Shown piece after piece: positions 56,123-64,000 of a stretch of 64,000 nucleotides of DNA. A model generated the notes under the pieces. It did no database searches. It had not been told where the DNA came from and saw only the letters and a list, made by a program, of their open reading frames with translations. Made by a program: the position numbers and the translations under genes. Source of the DNA: an uncultured Bacteroidales bacterium (GTDB lineage: Bacteria; Bacteroidota; Bacteroidia; Bacteroidales; UBA932); contig CALUUA010000006.1 of NCBI GenBank assembly GCA_944323845.1, positions 46,016 through 110,015 of the forward strand, given 5' to 3'. Every line of letters starts with the position of its first letter. The stretch's first letter is position 1.

Positions 56123-57598
56123 ATGAAATATTACGACAAACTCATATTCGAACTGTCGGAAGAAGGAAGGATAGGATTTTCCCTGCCGGATAATCCGTGG
56201 GCCGATTCCTCGGACAGGATTCCGGCCGGTCTCAGACGCTCTGTCCCTCCGGAACTCCCGCAGGTTAGCGAACCGGATGTCGTCAGGCATTACGTGAATC
56301 TTTCAGCCATGAACTTCGGGGTCGACACAGGTTTCTATCCGCTCGGAAGCTGCACCATGAAGTACAACCCTAAGATAGACGAGGAGATGTCCGAATATCC
56401 CGGATTTTCCGGCATCCATCCGCTCCAGCCTGCAGAAACAGTGCAGGGAACGCTCCGGATTTACCATGAACTAGCCGGATGGCTTTCTTCCCTGACCGGG
56501 ATGTCCGCCTTCACTCTGAATCCTTTCGCGGGCGCGCACGGCGAATTGACAGGCCTGATGATAATGCGCGCCTTCCATATCTCACGGGGAGACCTGAAAA
56601 GGACGAAAGTCATCGTACCCGACAGCGCGCACGGTACCAATCCGGCCAGTGCGGCGGTCTGCGGACTTGAAGTCGTGCAGGTCCGGTCCACCGCTGAAGG
56701 GCTGGTCGACACAGATGACCTGAAATCAAAATTGGACGACACGGTGGCGGGCATCATGATGACCAATCCTAACACTCTCGGCCTCTTCGAGAAGGAAATC
56801 AGGCAGATCTGCGATGCGGTACACGAGGCAGGAGGCCTGCTGTACTATGACGGGGCGAACATGAATGCCCTGCTGGGAAAGGTGCGCCCCGGAGACATGG
56901 GCTTCGACATCATGCACCTGAACCTGCACAAGACATTTTCCACTCCGCATGGAGGCGGAGGACCGGGCTCAGGCCCTGTAGGAGTGACGCAGCGTCTGAA
57001 GCATCTGCTTCCGTCCCCGTCAGTCGTGAAATCCCCTGAGACAGGCAGATTCGCGATCGCAGACAACCCGGAGGCTGCCGGCCGCATTTCGGGATTCATG
57101 GGGAATTTCGGAGTGCTGATGAAGGCCTACGCATATATCCTCATGCTCGGAAAACAGAATGTCAGGAAGGTCGGTCCGTACTCCGTCCTTGCCGCGAATT
57201 ACATAAAGGAGTCCCTGAAAGACAAGTACAGGCTGCCGATACCATCGCTCTGCAAGCATGAATTTGTCTTCGATGGCCTCATAGAGGCCAATGCCGGCGA
57301 TCCCGCCAGGGAAGTGACCACTCTCGATGTCGCCAAACGCCTTCTGGACTACGGCTTTCACGCTCCTACCATTTATTTCCCTCTCCTGTTCCATCAGTCA
57401 ATCATGATCGAGCCTACGGAGACAGAATCCAAAGAAACGCTGGATGCCTTCATACAGGCAATGCGCACGATAGCTTCAGAGGCCGTGACCGAGCCGGACC
57501 TGCTGAAAAACGCTCCGCGCAATACCCCAGTGCGGCGTCCTGACGAGACCGGAGCGGCCACCCGGCCAAAACTCGTCTACAGACAAGACAAACCGTAA
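56123..57598 (+). CDS. gcvPB: Glycine dehydrogenase subunit 2 (split P protein, PLP-bearing)
   Basis: Carries the PLP-binding lysine in HLNLHKTFSTPHGGGGPGSG. Other signatures are GFYPLGSCTMKYNPKI and DSAHGTNPASAAVCG. 491 residues. With GcvPA it decarboxylates glycine and passes the aminomethyl group to GcvH. It is followed by the dihydrolipoamide dehydrogenase after 6 bp. Confidence 0.97.
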   Translation: MKYYDKLIFELSEEGRIGFSLPDNPWADSSDRIPAGLRRSVPPELPQVSEPDVVRHYVNLSAMNFGVDTGFYPLGSCTMKYNPKIDEEMSEYPGFSGIHPLQPAETVQGTLRIYHELAGWLSSLTGMSAFTLNPFAGAHGELTGLMIMRAFHISRGDLKRTKVIVPDSAHGTNPASAAVCGLEVVQVRSTAEGLVDTDDLKSKLDDTVAGIMMTNPNTLGLFEKEIRQICDAVHEAGGLLYYDGANMNALLGKVRPGDMGFDIMHLNLHKTFSTPHGGGGPGSGPVGVTQRLKHLLPSPSVVKSPETGRFAIADNPEAAGRISGFMGNFGVLMKAYAYILMLGKQNVRKVGPYSVLAANYIKESLKDKYRLPIPSLCKHEFVFDGLIEANAGDPAREVTTLDVAKRLLDYGFHAPTIYFPLLFHQSIMIEPTETESKETLDAFIQAMRTIASEAVTEPDLLKNAPRNTPVRRPDETGAATRPKLVYRQDKP

Positions 57599-57604
57599 GC
57601 AGAC

Positions 57605-58975
57605 ATGAGAATATTCATAATAGGAGCAGGTCCCGGCGGTTATGAAACCGCCCTTGCAGCCAGAAAACACGGATTCGAGGTGATTCTGGCCGAATCAGGA
57701 CAGGTCGGGGGCACATGCCTGAATGCCGGCTGCATTCCGACCAAGGCATATTGCCGGACGGCAGAGATCTTGGATGAGGTGCGGCATTCGTCTGCATTCG
57801 GCATTACGGCAGGGGAGCCGGTACTCGATTTCGGAAGCCTGCGCAAGCGCAAGGACGATATCGTCTCCGGACTCAGGTCCGGAATCGAGTCCATGCTCGG
57901 AAACGCCGGTGTCCGTCTGGTCAGAGGAAGGGCAGTATTCAGGGACTCGGGAACGGTGGAAGTGGAAGGGGAAAAATTCCCGGCTGACTATATCATAGTC
58001 GCTACCGGATCCGCCCCTGCGATTCCGGATTTTCCGGGAAATGATCTCCCGGGTGTAGTGGATTCCACAGCCCTGCTCGATTCTGCAGAGTTGCCCGGAC
58101 GACTCTGCATAATAGGCGGCGGCGTGATTGGGCTTGAATTTGCCTCGGTTTTCCGCAGTTTCGGTTCCGAAGTGACTGTAGTGGAGTTCTGCAAGGAAAT
58201 CCTGCCGGCATTCGATCAGGATATAGCCAGAAGACTCAGGCAGAGCCTCTCGAAACGAGGTGTCGTATTCAGCCTTCAGTCCATGGTACAGTCGGTGGAG
58301 CCGTGCGCCGGGGGCGGACTGAAAACGAACTGGATCCGCAAGTCCGTGCAGGAAAGCTGCGAAGCGGACCTCGTGCTTGTTGCTACCGGCAGAAGACCAT
58401 GCTGTGAAGGCCTGCATCCTGAAGCTGCGGGCATAGCCCTTTCGGATAAGGGAGCTATCATGACGGATGACAGGATGAGAACCTCAGTCCCGCATATTTA
58501 TGCGATAGGGGATGTGAACGGACGTCAGCTTCTGGCTCATGCCGCTTCTGCTCAAGGAAAGGTGGCGCTTGACAGTATCCTGTCTGAAATTTCAGGCAGG
58601 GAAAAAGAGGATAGCCGCGTGGCTGAAGACGCCTTGTCCGTCATGCCATCGGCTGTTTTCACCATGCCGGAAGCCGCATCTGTCGGACTGTCGGAAGAGT
58701 CGTGCAAGGAAAAGGGAATTTCTTTCCGTGTGCTCAAATCCTTTTTCCGGTCGAACGGAAAGGCCGTCTGCATGGGAGAGACCGACGGCCTCTGCAAGAT
58801 CCTCGTTTCATCTGAAGACAACAAGATACTCGGCTGCCATGTGCTGGGACCTCATGCGGCTGATCTGGTACAGGAAGTGTCCGTACTCATGGCGGCTGGC
58901 GTTTCGGCTGAAACGCTCCGCAGGGCGGTACATATCCATCCGACTCTCGGCGAAGTCCTCCAGTCCGGTTTCTGA
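57605..58975 (+). CDS. lpdA: Dihydrolipoamide dehydrogenase (L protein)
   Basis: Reoxidises the dihydrolipoyl group of GcvH using NAD+. FAD binding is by GAGPGGYETALAARKHG, the redox disulphide is in GGTCLNAGCIPTKA, NAD binding by IIGGGVIGLEFASVF, and the C-terminal His-Glu pair is in HIHPTLGEVLQ. 456 residues. It completes the operon lplA-gcvT-gcvH-gcvPA-gcvPB-lpdA, so every protein of the system plus the lipoylating ligase is in one cluster. Confidence 0.97.
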   Translation: MRIFIIGAGPGGYETALAARKHGFEVILAESGQVGGTCLNAGCIPTKAYCRTAEILDEVRHSSAFGITAGEPVLDFGSLRKRKDDIVSGLRSGIESMLGNAGVRLVRGRAVFRDSGTVEVEGEKFPADYIIVATGSAPAIPDFPGNDLPGVVDSTALLDSAELPGRLCIIGGGVIGLEFASVFRSFGSEVTVVEFCKEILPAFDQDIARRLRQSLSKRGVVFSLQSMVQSVEPCAGGGLKTNWIRKSVQESCEADLVLVATGRRPCCEGLHPEAAGIALSDKGAIMTDDRMRTSVPHIYAIGDVNGRQLLAHAASAQGKVALDSILSEISGREKEDSRVAEDALSVMPSAVFTMPEAASVGLSEESCKEKGISFRVLKSFFRSNGKAVCMGETDGLCKILVSSEDNKILGCHVLGPHAADLVQEVSVLMAAGVSAETLRRAVHIHPTLGEVLQSGF

Positions 58976-58996
58976 TTAGGCAGAAGCCGGGGAATT

Positions 58997-59647
58997 TCAG
59001 ATGTCGTCGTATATCGTCGAGAACATCAGGCGGTATGCGGCGGCTTTCTTTTCCAGCGACAGCGGATATGCGCGTGACGAAGAAGGCATACGCCACAGTA
59101 CAGGTGGTACATTATCCGTCTTCAGTCCCATATTGTCCGGGCCGATTCCGGCGAATGAGCCGGGAGGCGGCACCGGGCATCCTAAGGCGGCGGCAGCCGT
59201 TTCCGCGGCTTTCTGTCCTGTCGTCACTATTGCCCGGCATCCGGGCACCATGTCCAGAAGGGCGTTCAGGTCGGTAGGGGAGACTATTTCCAGAAATTTG
59301 TCGGAGGCGTTGTCCTTGAGACGCCGGACTTCGTATGCGGTATCGAAGAGGGCTATTCCTCTTTCCGTGCAGAAGTCCGTCACTGCCTCGCGATCGAAGC
59401 GTTTGCCGTCAGCGCAGATAAAACGCGACTTGTCTCCGAAAAAGACCAGGCCTATGATTCTCCACATGTCATTGTTGAAATTCGGATAGAAAAAGTCCAT
59501 GGACCATTTTTCGCGCTTCGGGGGAAAGCTGCCCAGCATCAACATCCGTGCATTTTCAGGAATGAACGGCTTCAGCGGATGCCTTTCCACAGGCGGAAGG
59601 CTGTCTGCAAGATTCGTCTGCTCCATGTCATCTGCCGATGTCTTCAT
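58997..59647 (-). CDS. Uracil-DNA-glycosylase-superfamily protein
   Basis: 216 residues with features of the UDG fold: MLMLGSFPPKREKWSMDFFY at the water-activating loop, NDMWRIIG, and a late VLWRMPSSSRAYPL block in place of the DNA-intercalation HPSP-type loop. This variant is common in Bacteroidota and resembles the mismatch-type families more than Ung. Substrate not known. Its ATG overlaps the AI-2E permease stop as ATGA, and it ends 21 bp from the convergent lpdA. Confidence 0.8.
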   Translation of the reverse strand: MKTSADDMEQTNLADSLPPVERHPLKPFIPENARMLMLGSFPPKREKWSMDFFYPNFNNDMWRIIGLVFFGDKSRFICADGKRFDREAVTDFCTERGIALFDTAYEVRRLKDNASDKFLEIVSPTDLNALLDMVPGCRAIVTTGQKAAETAAAALGCPVPPPGSFAGIGPDNMGLKTDNVPPVLWRMPSSSRAYPLSLEKKAAAYRLMFSTIYDDI

Positions 59648-60735
59648 CGCCTTTTTCCCCCCTCCTCTTCGCCGGAAAAGCTGCCGGCTACACCCCCTTC
59701 ACGGTCCGGTACGGGGTCGGCAAGATATTCTTTCCTGAACATGTCGATGAACAGCAGGAAAAGCGATACCAGCAGAGGTCCGAATATGATACCGATGAAT
59801 CCGAAAAGCGGCAGGCCTATCACTACTCCGGAGATGGTGATGAGCGGATGGGTGTCAGCTAACTTTTTCTGCAGGATAAAACGGAACAGGTTGTCGCTCT
59901 GCGAGATGCAGATAGTTCCGAACAGAAGAAGCCCTATGGCCTTGCCCCATAGTCCCATTACCGCGAAATAAACTGCCATAGGTACCCATACGACAGTCGT
60001 CCCGACTATAGGGACTATCGAACACAGACCGGTGAGGAACGCGGCGAGAAACGCATTGGGAACCCCGAAGAACACATAGCCCACCCATGCTATGAGACCC
60101 TGTATCAGAGCAAGCATCGGGATGCCTATCGCATTCGACTTGACCATCACGTTTATCTTGTCTATTGTCTCCCTCTTGTTTATATTCTTCATCGGTATCA
60201 GAGACGACAGGTAGTCTTCCATTTTCCTCCCTCCTGTCAGCAGGAAGAACAGGAGAATAAGGGCTGCGGCTATGTTGATGAAGAAATCGCCGATCCCGTT
60301 TATGATTGACTGTCCCAGTGAGGTGACCTTTCCTGCGATGAAAGTGATGCTTTTTTCCGAGATGAGGTCAATCTTGAACTTTTCTTTCACGATATCTATT
60401 GCCTGCATGGCCGGAGCCAGAATGTCGGAGGTGTTCCAGTTGACCTGCTGGAGCTTGGATATGATGAACCATGTCAGCAGAGACAGGGGTATCACAATGA
60501 AAAGAATGGTGCATATCAGGATGATGCTGGCAGAGAGCGTAGGACGTCCTGTCTTTTCAGTGAGCCTGAAGCAAGGCTTGCGCAGCAGGATATACAGCGT
60601 CATCGCCCCGAGTATCCCGCTGAAAAACGGCTGGATCTGTCTGAATAGCACGATGCCCAGGACAAAAATAAGTAGCAGCAGGGCACACTCCCATATGAGT
60701 TCCCTGCTGATGCTTTTCTTTTCTTGGCTTTCCAT
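59644..60735 (-). CDS. AI-2E-family transporter (PF01594-like membrane protein)
   Basis: 363 residues from this start with about eight hydrophobic helices. The family's conserved run is visible in GIPMLALIQGLIAWVGYVFF and FLAAFLTGLCSIVPIVGTTV. The family covers autoinducer-2 exporters and other exporters, and substrate is not deducible. The start MESQEKKSISRELI at 60735 is chosen since the longer frame adds 23 unrelated residues overlapping the upstream gene's end. Second gene of the TlpA-permease-UDG minus-strand unit. Confidence 0.85.
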   Translation of the reverse strand: MESQEKKSISRELIWECALLLLIFVLGIVLFRQIQPFFSGILGAMTLYILLRKPCFRLTEKTGRPTLSASIILICTILFIVIPLSLLTWFIISKLQQVNWNTSDILAPAMQAIDIVKEKFKIDLISEKSITFIAGKVTSLGQSIINGIGDFFINIAAALILLFFLLTGGRKMEDYLSSLIPMKNINKRETIDKINVMVKSNAIGIPMLALIQGLIAWVGYVFFGVPNAFLAAFLTGLCSIVPIVGTTVVWVPMAVYFAVMGLWGKAIGLLLFGTICISQSDNLFRFILQKKLADTHPLITISGVVIGLPLFGFIGIIFGPLLVSLFLLFIDMFRKEYLADPVPDREGGVAGSFSGEEEGGKRR

Positions 60736-60760
60736 GTGACGGCAATTGTTCTCGATGAAA

Positions 60761-61879
60761 TCAGAAAAGCCTGTCGAGCTTTTCGTAAAGTTCCTCGCTT
60801 TCACCCACGAAGACCTGGACTATTTTCCCTTCCTTGTCTATCAGAACCTTCGTAGGAAATCCTTCCACGGCATAGTTTACCAGTATTTCCTGACCGTTGC
60901 CGTTATAGAGGTTGGTCCAGTCCAGACCTTCCGATTCCACAGTTTCCCTCCACGTGTCTTCTGAATCGCGGCAGTCGATGCCTACGAATTCTATCCTGTT
61001 CTTGTATTTCGCGTAGTATTCCTTCATCTGCGGCATGCCTTTCATGCACCAGTAGCACCATTTGCCCCAGAAATCCAGCAGGACATACTTGCCCCTGAAT
61101 GAAGCCAGAGTGTATTCTTTCCCGTCTAACCCTTTGAGATTGAATTCCGGAGCCGGTTTCCCGGGCTGCATGTTCTGCTTGTTCTTTTCCTTTTCGATTG
61201 AGGAAACGAAGTACGAGGCGACATCGTCCAGCAGTCTTCCCATGGCGCTTTCTTTCACGGCCGAACCGAGAAGATTGTAAGATTCGAGACCTTTTTCAGG
61301 GTTCATGAACAAGGTCAGGTAGCCTGATGTCAGGTCGTTAGGGTTCTGTCTGATATATTCTGCATAAATGCTGTCGCGCCGGGCGGACAGTTCCATGAAT
61401 TCGGCATTCACGCTTTCCCGTCCTATGATGTCGTCACCGGCCAGAGACGCAGCCTTTTCCTGCAGAGATGCGAACTTCTTTTCTATTTCCCTGTGATCAG
61501 GAAAACCGGCCAGACCGTCGTATATCGGGGTTCCGCTGTAGACAGGATCGGTAAGGGTTCCCGAAATCCGAAGTCTTTCTCCCGGAAGCATCGTGAAGTT
61601 CAGGACTTCTCCTTTCTTCTCCCCGTTCACAGGCATGATGTAGACCATAGTCATGGCTGTATCCTTGTAGCTGACCGAAATCTTTCCGTTTTCCGCGGCT
61701 ATCGTGTCGGCGGAAGAGAGCCTGTCGGTATTCGCGTTGTAGATGAAGACTGCCAGAGAGTCGTTTCCCATATCTTCCAACGTCCCTGAAATCCTGTTTC
61801 CTGAGTGGCAGCTGCTGACAAGCAGCAGTCCTGCCAATGTTGCCGCATATGCGGCAGCTGTCTTGATGATGGCGTTCAT
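60761..61879 (-). CDS. TlpA-like thiol-disulfide lipoprotein with DUF4369-type N-terminus
   Basis: 372 residues. The lipoprotein signal ends LLLVSSC (Cys24), followed by a DUF4369-like beta domain (NRISGTLEDMGNDSLAVFIY) and a helical linker. The C-terminal thioredoxin fold has the CXXC site in FWGKWCYWCMKGMPQMK and cis-Pro in VEGFPTKVLID. It reduces or exchanges disulphides in the periplasm while anchored to a membrane. The start MNAIIKTAAAYAAT at 61879 fits the signal peptide; the longer frame lies upstream in promoter-like DNA. Confidence 0.9.
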   Translation of the reverse strand: MNAIIKTAAAYAATLAGLLLVSSCHSGNRISGTLEDMGNDSLAVFIYNANTDRLSSADTIAAENGKISVSYKDTAMTMVYIMPVNGEKKGEVLNFTMLPGERLRISGTLTDPVYSGTPIYDGLAGFPDHREIEKKFASLQEKAASLAGDDIIGRESVNAEFMELSARRDSIYAEYIRQNPNDLTSGYLTLFMNPEKGLESYNLLGSAVKESAMGRLLDDVASYFVSSIEKEKNKQNMQPGKPAPEFNLKGLDGKEYTLASFRGKYVLLDFWGKWCYWCMKGMPQMKEYYAKYKNRIEFVGIDCRDSEDTWRETVESEGLDWTNLYNGNGQEILVNYAVEGFPTKVLIDKEGKIVQVFVGESEELYEKLDRLF

Positions 61880-62053
61880 TGTGTTTTCTGTATTGTTTTT
61901 ATGCGAGTCCGGCTTGAAATTCCGGGCCGGCCCGATTATATTTTTCAAATTTAACTATAATATTGTTCATACATGATAAAATTCTGTAAAATCTGTTCCT
62001 GCTTTGGCGATTTTGGTGTAATTTTGAATTTTTCGAGACATGAGGGAGAGCAT
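61880..62053. promoter_or_regulatory. Divergent promoter region TlpA / topB
   Basis: On plus, TAATTTTG (62019-62026) is a -7 match 27 bp before the topB ATG. On minus, TAAATTTG (61953-61946) fits a -7 box for the TlpA gene. A GC-rich perfect palindrome CGGGCCGGCCCG at 61923-61934 would fold in the TlpA leader. Confidence 0.5.
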
Positions 62054-63832
62054 ATGATAGTCTGTATAGCGGAGAAGCCGAGCGTGGCGAGAGAAATAGC
62101 GGATGTGTTGGGAGCGAAGACGAAGATGCAGGGGTATCTTGAAGGGAACGGGTATCAGGTGACATGGACATTCGGGCATCTATGCACCCTGAAGGAGCCT
62201 CATGACTATGACCGGCACTGGAAGATGTGGATGCTGTCATCCCTGCCGATGATTCCGCCCAGATTCGGCATAAAGCTGATTGACAACGAGACATACCGCC
62301 GCCAGTTCGAGATTATAAGGACTCTCATGCAGAATGCGGACGAGATCGTGAACTGCGGGGATGCCGGGCAGGAGGGGGAGCTGATACAACGCTGGGTGAT
62401 GCTGAAGGCCGGAGCCAAATGCCCGGTGAAGAGGCTGTGGATATCCTCGCTGACTGAAGAATCCATACGTGATGGTTTCAGGCATTTGAGGCCGGAATCA
62501 GATTTCGAGAGGCTTTATCAGGCCGGCCTCGCAAGGGCCATAGGCGACTGGATACTGGGCATGAATGCTACGCGGCTTTATACGCTCCGGTATGCCGGAA
62601 ACAGACAGGTACTGTCCATCGGCAGGGTACAGACTCCGACTCTTGCGATGATAGTCAACCGTCAGGCGGAAATAGACGCTTTCGTGCCGGAGCAGTATTG
62701 GGAGCTGAAAACTGTGTACAGGGATGTGACATTGTCTGCCCTGAATGGCAGATACGCTTCCAGGGAGGACGGCGAAAGGCTTTTGGAAGAGGTGGCAGGC
62801 AGTGAATTTATAGTCACAGGCATAACGGAAAAGAAAGGCAGGGAGGCTCCTCCGAGACTTTTCGACCTGACCTCCCTTCAGGTGGAATGCAACAGGAAAT
62901 TTTCATTCAGCGCCGATGAGACCTTGAAACTGATCCAGTCTCTTTATGAGAAGAAGGCAGTCACCTATCCGAGAGTCGACACTACATACCTCAGCGATGA
63001 CATATATCCCAAGGTTCCCGGAATCCTTGACGGGCTCAGCGGGTACGAGTCCCTGACAGTGCCGCTGAAGAACGGTCGTCTGCCTAAAAGCAAGAAAGTC
63101 TTCGACAATTCGAAGGTTACGGATCATCATGCCATCATACCGACAGGGGTGGGGGCTGCCATGACTCCGGAAGAGCGGAAGGTGTATGATCTGGTGGCCC
63201 TCAGGTTCATAGGGGCATTTTATCCAGACTGCGAAATATCTACCACTACAGTTACCGGAAAGGCCGGGAAATCGGAGTTCAAGGCTACCGGGAAGCAGAT
63301 ATTGAAGCCCGGATGGCGGGTCGTGTCGGGCAGGACGGCCGAAAACCGGCAGGACGGCGGATCCGCAAGCGTGAAAGATGAGGCAGAGTCTGTCCTTCCG
63401 GATTTTGCAGAAGGGGAGAGAGGCCCTCATAAACCTTTCCTCAAGGAGACCTGGACGACTCCTCCCAAACCTTTTACCGAAGCGACTCTCCTGAGGGCCA
63501 TGGAGACGGCAGGCAAGGCAGTGGAGGATGATGAATTGCGCGATGCCTTGAAAGAGAACGGCATAGGGCGGCCTTCCACCAGAGCGGCCATTATCGAAAC
63601 CTTGTTCAAAAGGAATTATATCAGAAAAGAGCGCAAGAGCCTTTATCCTACGCAGACAGGAAAGGATCTGATAGCTACCATAAAGGATGAGTTGTTGAAA
63701 AGTGCGGAGTTGACCGGCATGTGGGAGAAGAAGCTCCGGATGATAGAGGCCGGCGCCTACGAGGCTTCCGCTTTTTTAGATGAGCTCAAGGCGATGGTCA
63801 GGTCCATCGTCATCAACGTCCTTTCGACCTGA
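62054..63832 (+). CDS. topB: DNA topoisomerase III, lacking the C-terminal zinc-ribbon region
   Basis: Type IA topoisomerase. The Toprim start is VCIAEKPSVAREIADVLGA, the metal-binding acidic block is VNCGDAGQEGELIQRWVM, and the catalytic Tyr305 is in VTYPRVDTTYLSDD. Late motifs include TDHHAIIPTG and GIGRPSTRAAIIETL. At 592 residues it ends just after the last core helix (AMVRSIVINVLST) with no zinc-ribbon repeats, which are usual in topoisomerase III of this phylum. No frameshift is visible. RBS GGGAGAG precedes the ATG. Confidence 0.92.
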   Translation: MIVCIAEKPSVAREIADVLGAKTKMQGYLEGNGYQVTWTFGHLCTLKEPHDYDRHWKMWMLSSLPMIPPRFGIKLIDNETYRRQFEIIRTLMQNADEIVNCGDAGQEGELIQRWVMLKAGAKCPVKRLWISSLTEESIRDGFRHLRPESDFERLYQAGLARAIGDWILGMNATRLYTLRYAGNRQVLSIGRVQTPTLAMIVNRQAEIDAFVPEQYWELKTVYRDVTLSALNGRYASREDGERLLEEVAGSEFIVTGITEKKGREAPPRLFDLTSLQVECNRKFSFSADETLKLIQSLYEKKAVTYPRVDTTYLSDDIYPKVPGILDGLSGYESLTVPLKNGRLPKSKKVFDNSKVTDHHAIIPTGVGAAMTPEERKVYDLVALRFIGAFYPDCEISTTTVTGKAGKSEFKATGKQILKPGWRVVSGRTAENRQDGGSASVKDEAESVLPDFAEGERGPHKPFLKETWTTPPKPFTEATLLRAMETAGKAVEDDELRDALKENGIGRPSTRAAIIETLFKRNYIRKERKSLYPTQTGKDLIATIKDELLKSAELTGMWEKKLRMIEAGAYEASAFLDELKAMVRSIVINVLST

Positions 63833-63840
63833 GTCGCGAC

Positions 63841-63937
63841 CGGTCCCGTGGACCGGGATCGCCCCCTGATAGGGGATTTGGGGTTAAGATTTTTATATTC
63901 TCATTTTTTTTGTGCTTTGCACAAAAAAAATGAGAAT
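63841..63937 (+). terminator. Stacked hairpins and 19-bp perfect inverted repeat after topB
   Basis: First hairpin CGGTCC / GGACCG (63841-63855), then CCCC / GGGG in the following bases. A 19-bp perfect inverted repeat then runs 63897-63915 and 63919-63937 around a TTT loop. Its central stem (GTGC with eight A-T pairs) gives a T-run on either strand, so it can act as a bidirectional terminator. Confidence 0.65.
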
Positions 63938-64000
63938 CGACACTCACGTGCAGACCCTCATACTAACCACATAATTAATAACACTAAAACTAATAACCAA
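63938..64000. other. Right window edge, no gene seen
   Basis: An A/T- and C-rich stretch without a reading frame; probably the beginning of the next intergenic region or a promoter cut by the window. Confidence 0.4.

Overview
The window is a dense stretch of chromosome from a Bacteroidota bacterium, most probably order Bacteroidales, of intermediate G+C. The evidence is the gene order parA-parB-DUF5683-lytic transglycosylase, promoters of the TTTG / TAnnTTTG type, GSCFA and DUF4957/DUF5123-type proteins, SPII lipoproteins, a PurF-like protein starting MGGFFG, a DUF4369-TlpA lipoprotein and a split glycine dehydrogenase. Genus cannot be fixed from sequence alone. There is no tRNA, rRNA, CRISPR array, insertion sequence or prophage.

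Layout. 1-8.6 kb: housekeeping genes, mostly on the minus strand (lytic transglycosylase cut by the window edge, DUF5683, ParB, ParA, then PriA and a GSCFA protein), with a lipid kinase on plus. 8.6-15 kb: the accessory region. It holds two paralogous modules, each a tiny ORF carrying a GYVSPS...EKGF motif followed by a large lipoprotein. Between them lies a 1.2-kb non-coding block with a polypyrimidine tract and 14 copies of a 52-bp palindromic unit in perfect register. 15-19.2 kb: hydrolase, orphan HSDR_N-type nuclease domain, CCA-adding enzyme, tyrosine recombinase, HPF. 19.3-30 kb: PurF-like protein, THUMP-like methyltransferase, phosphoglucomutase, PaaK, ACT protein, double ABC ATPase, then a minus-strand ftsE-nth-antiporter operon. 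30-42.4 kb: TPR protein plus outer-membrane barrel, gyrB, an oxoamine synthase / SDR / acyltransferase-like trio and a 7TM-HD phosphodiesterase. 42.4-48.8 kb: tig-clpP-clpX, M20 peptidase, pyrF, AraC regulator. 49-59 kb: S9 peptidase, choloylglycine-hydrolase-family enzyme, and a complete glycine-cleavage operon (lplA-gcvT-gcvH-gcvPA-gcvPB-lpdA). 59-64 kb: UDG-like protein, AI-2E-family permease, TlpA-like lipoprotein, topoisomerase III without its usual C-terminal zinc region, and a long perfect hairpin.

Genes that work together: ParA/ParB in chromosome segregation; trigger factor with ClpXP in protein folding and turnover; lipoate ligase, GcvT/H/PA/PB and Lpd as one glycine-cleavage machine; the oxoamine synthase and SDR probably in long-chain-base (sphingolipid-type) synthesis; and the paired small-ORF/lipoprotein modules as surface proteins.

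The most unusual feature is the 52-bp array (11966-12679): 14 dyad units with no length change, two stem types whose arms change in concert, and a period close to five helical turns. I do not recognise it as a described element.
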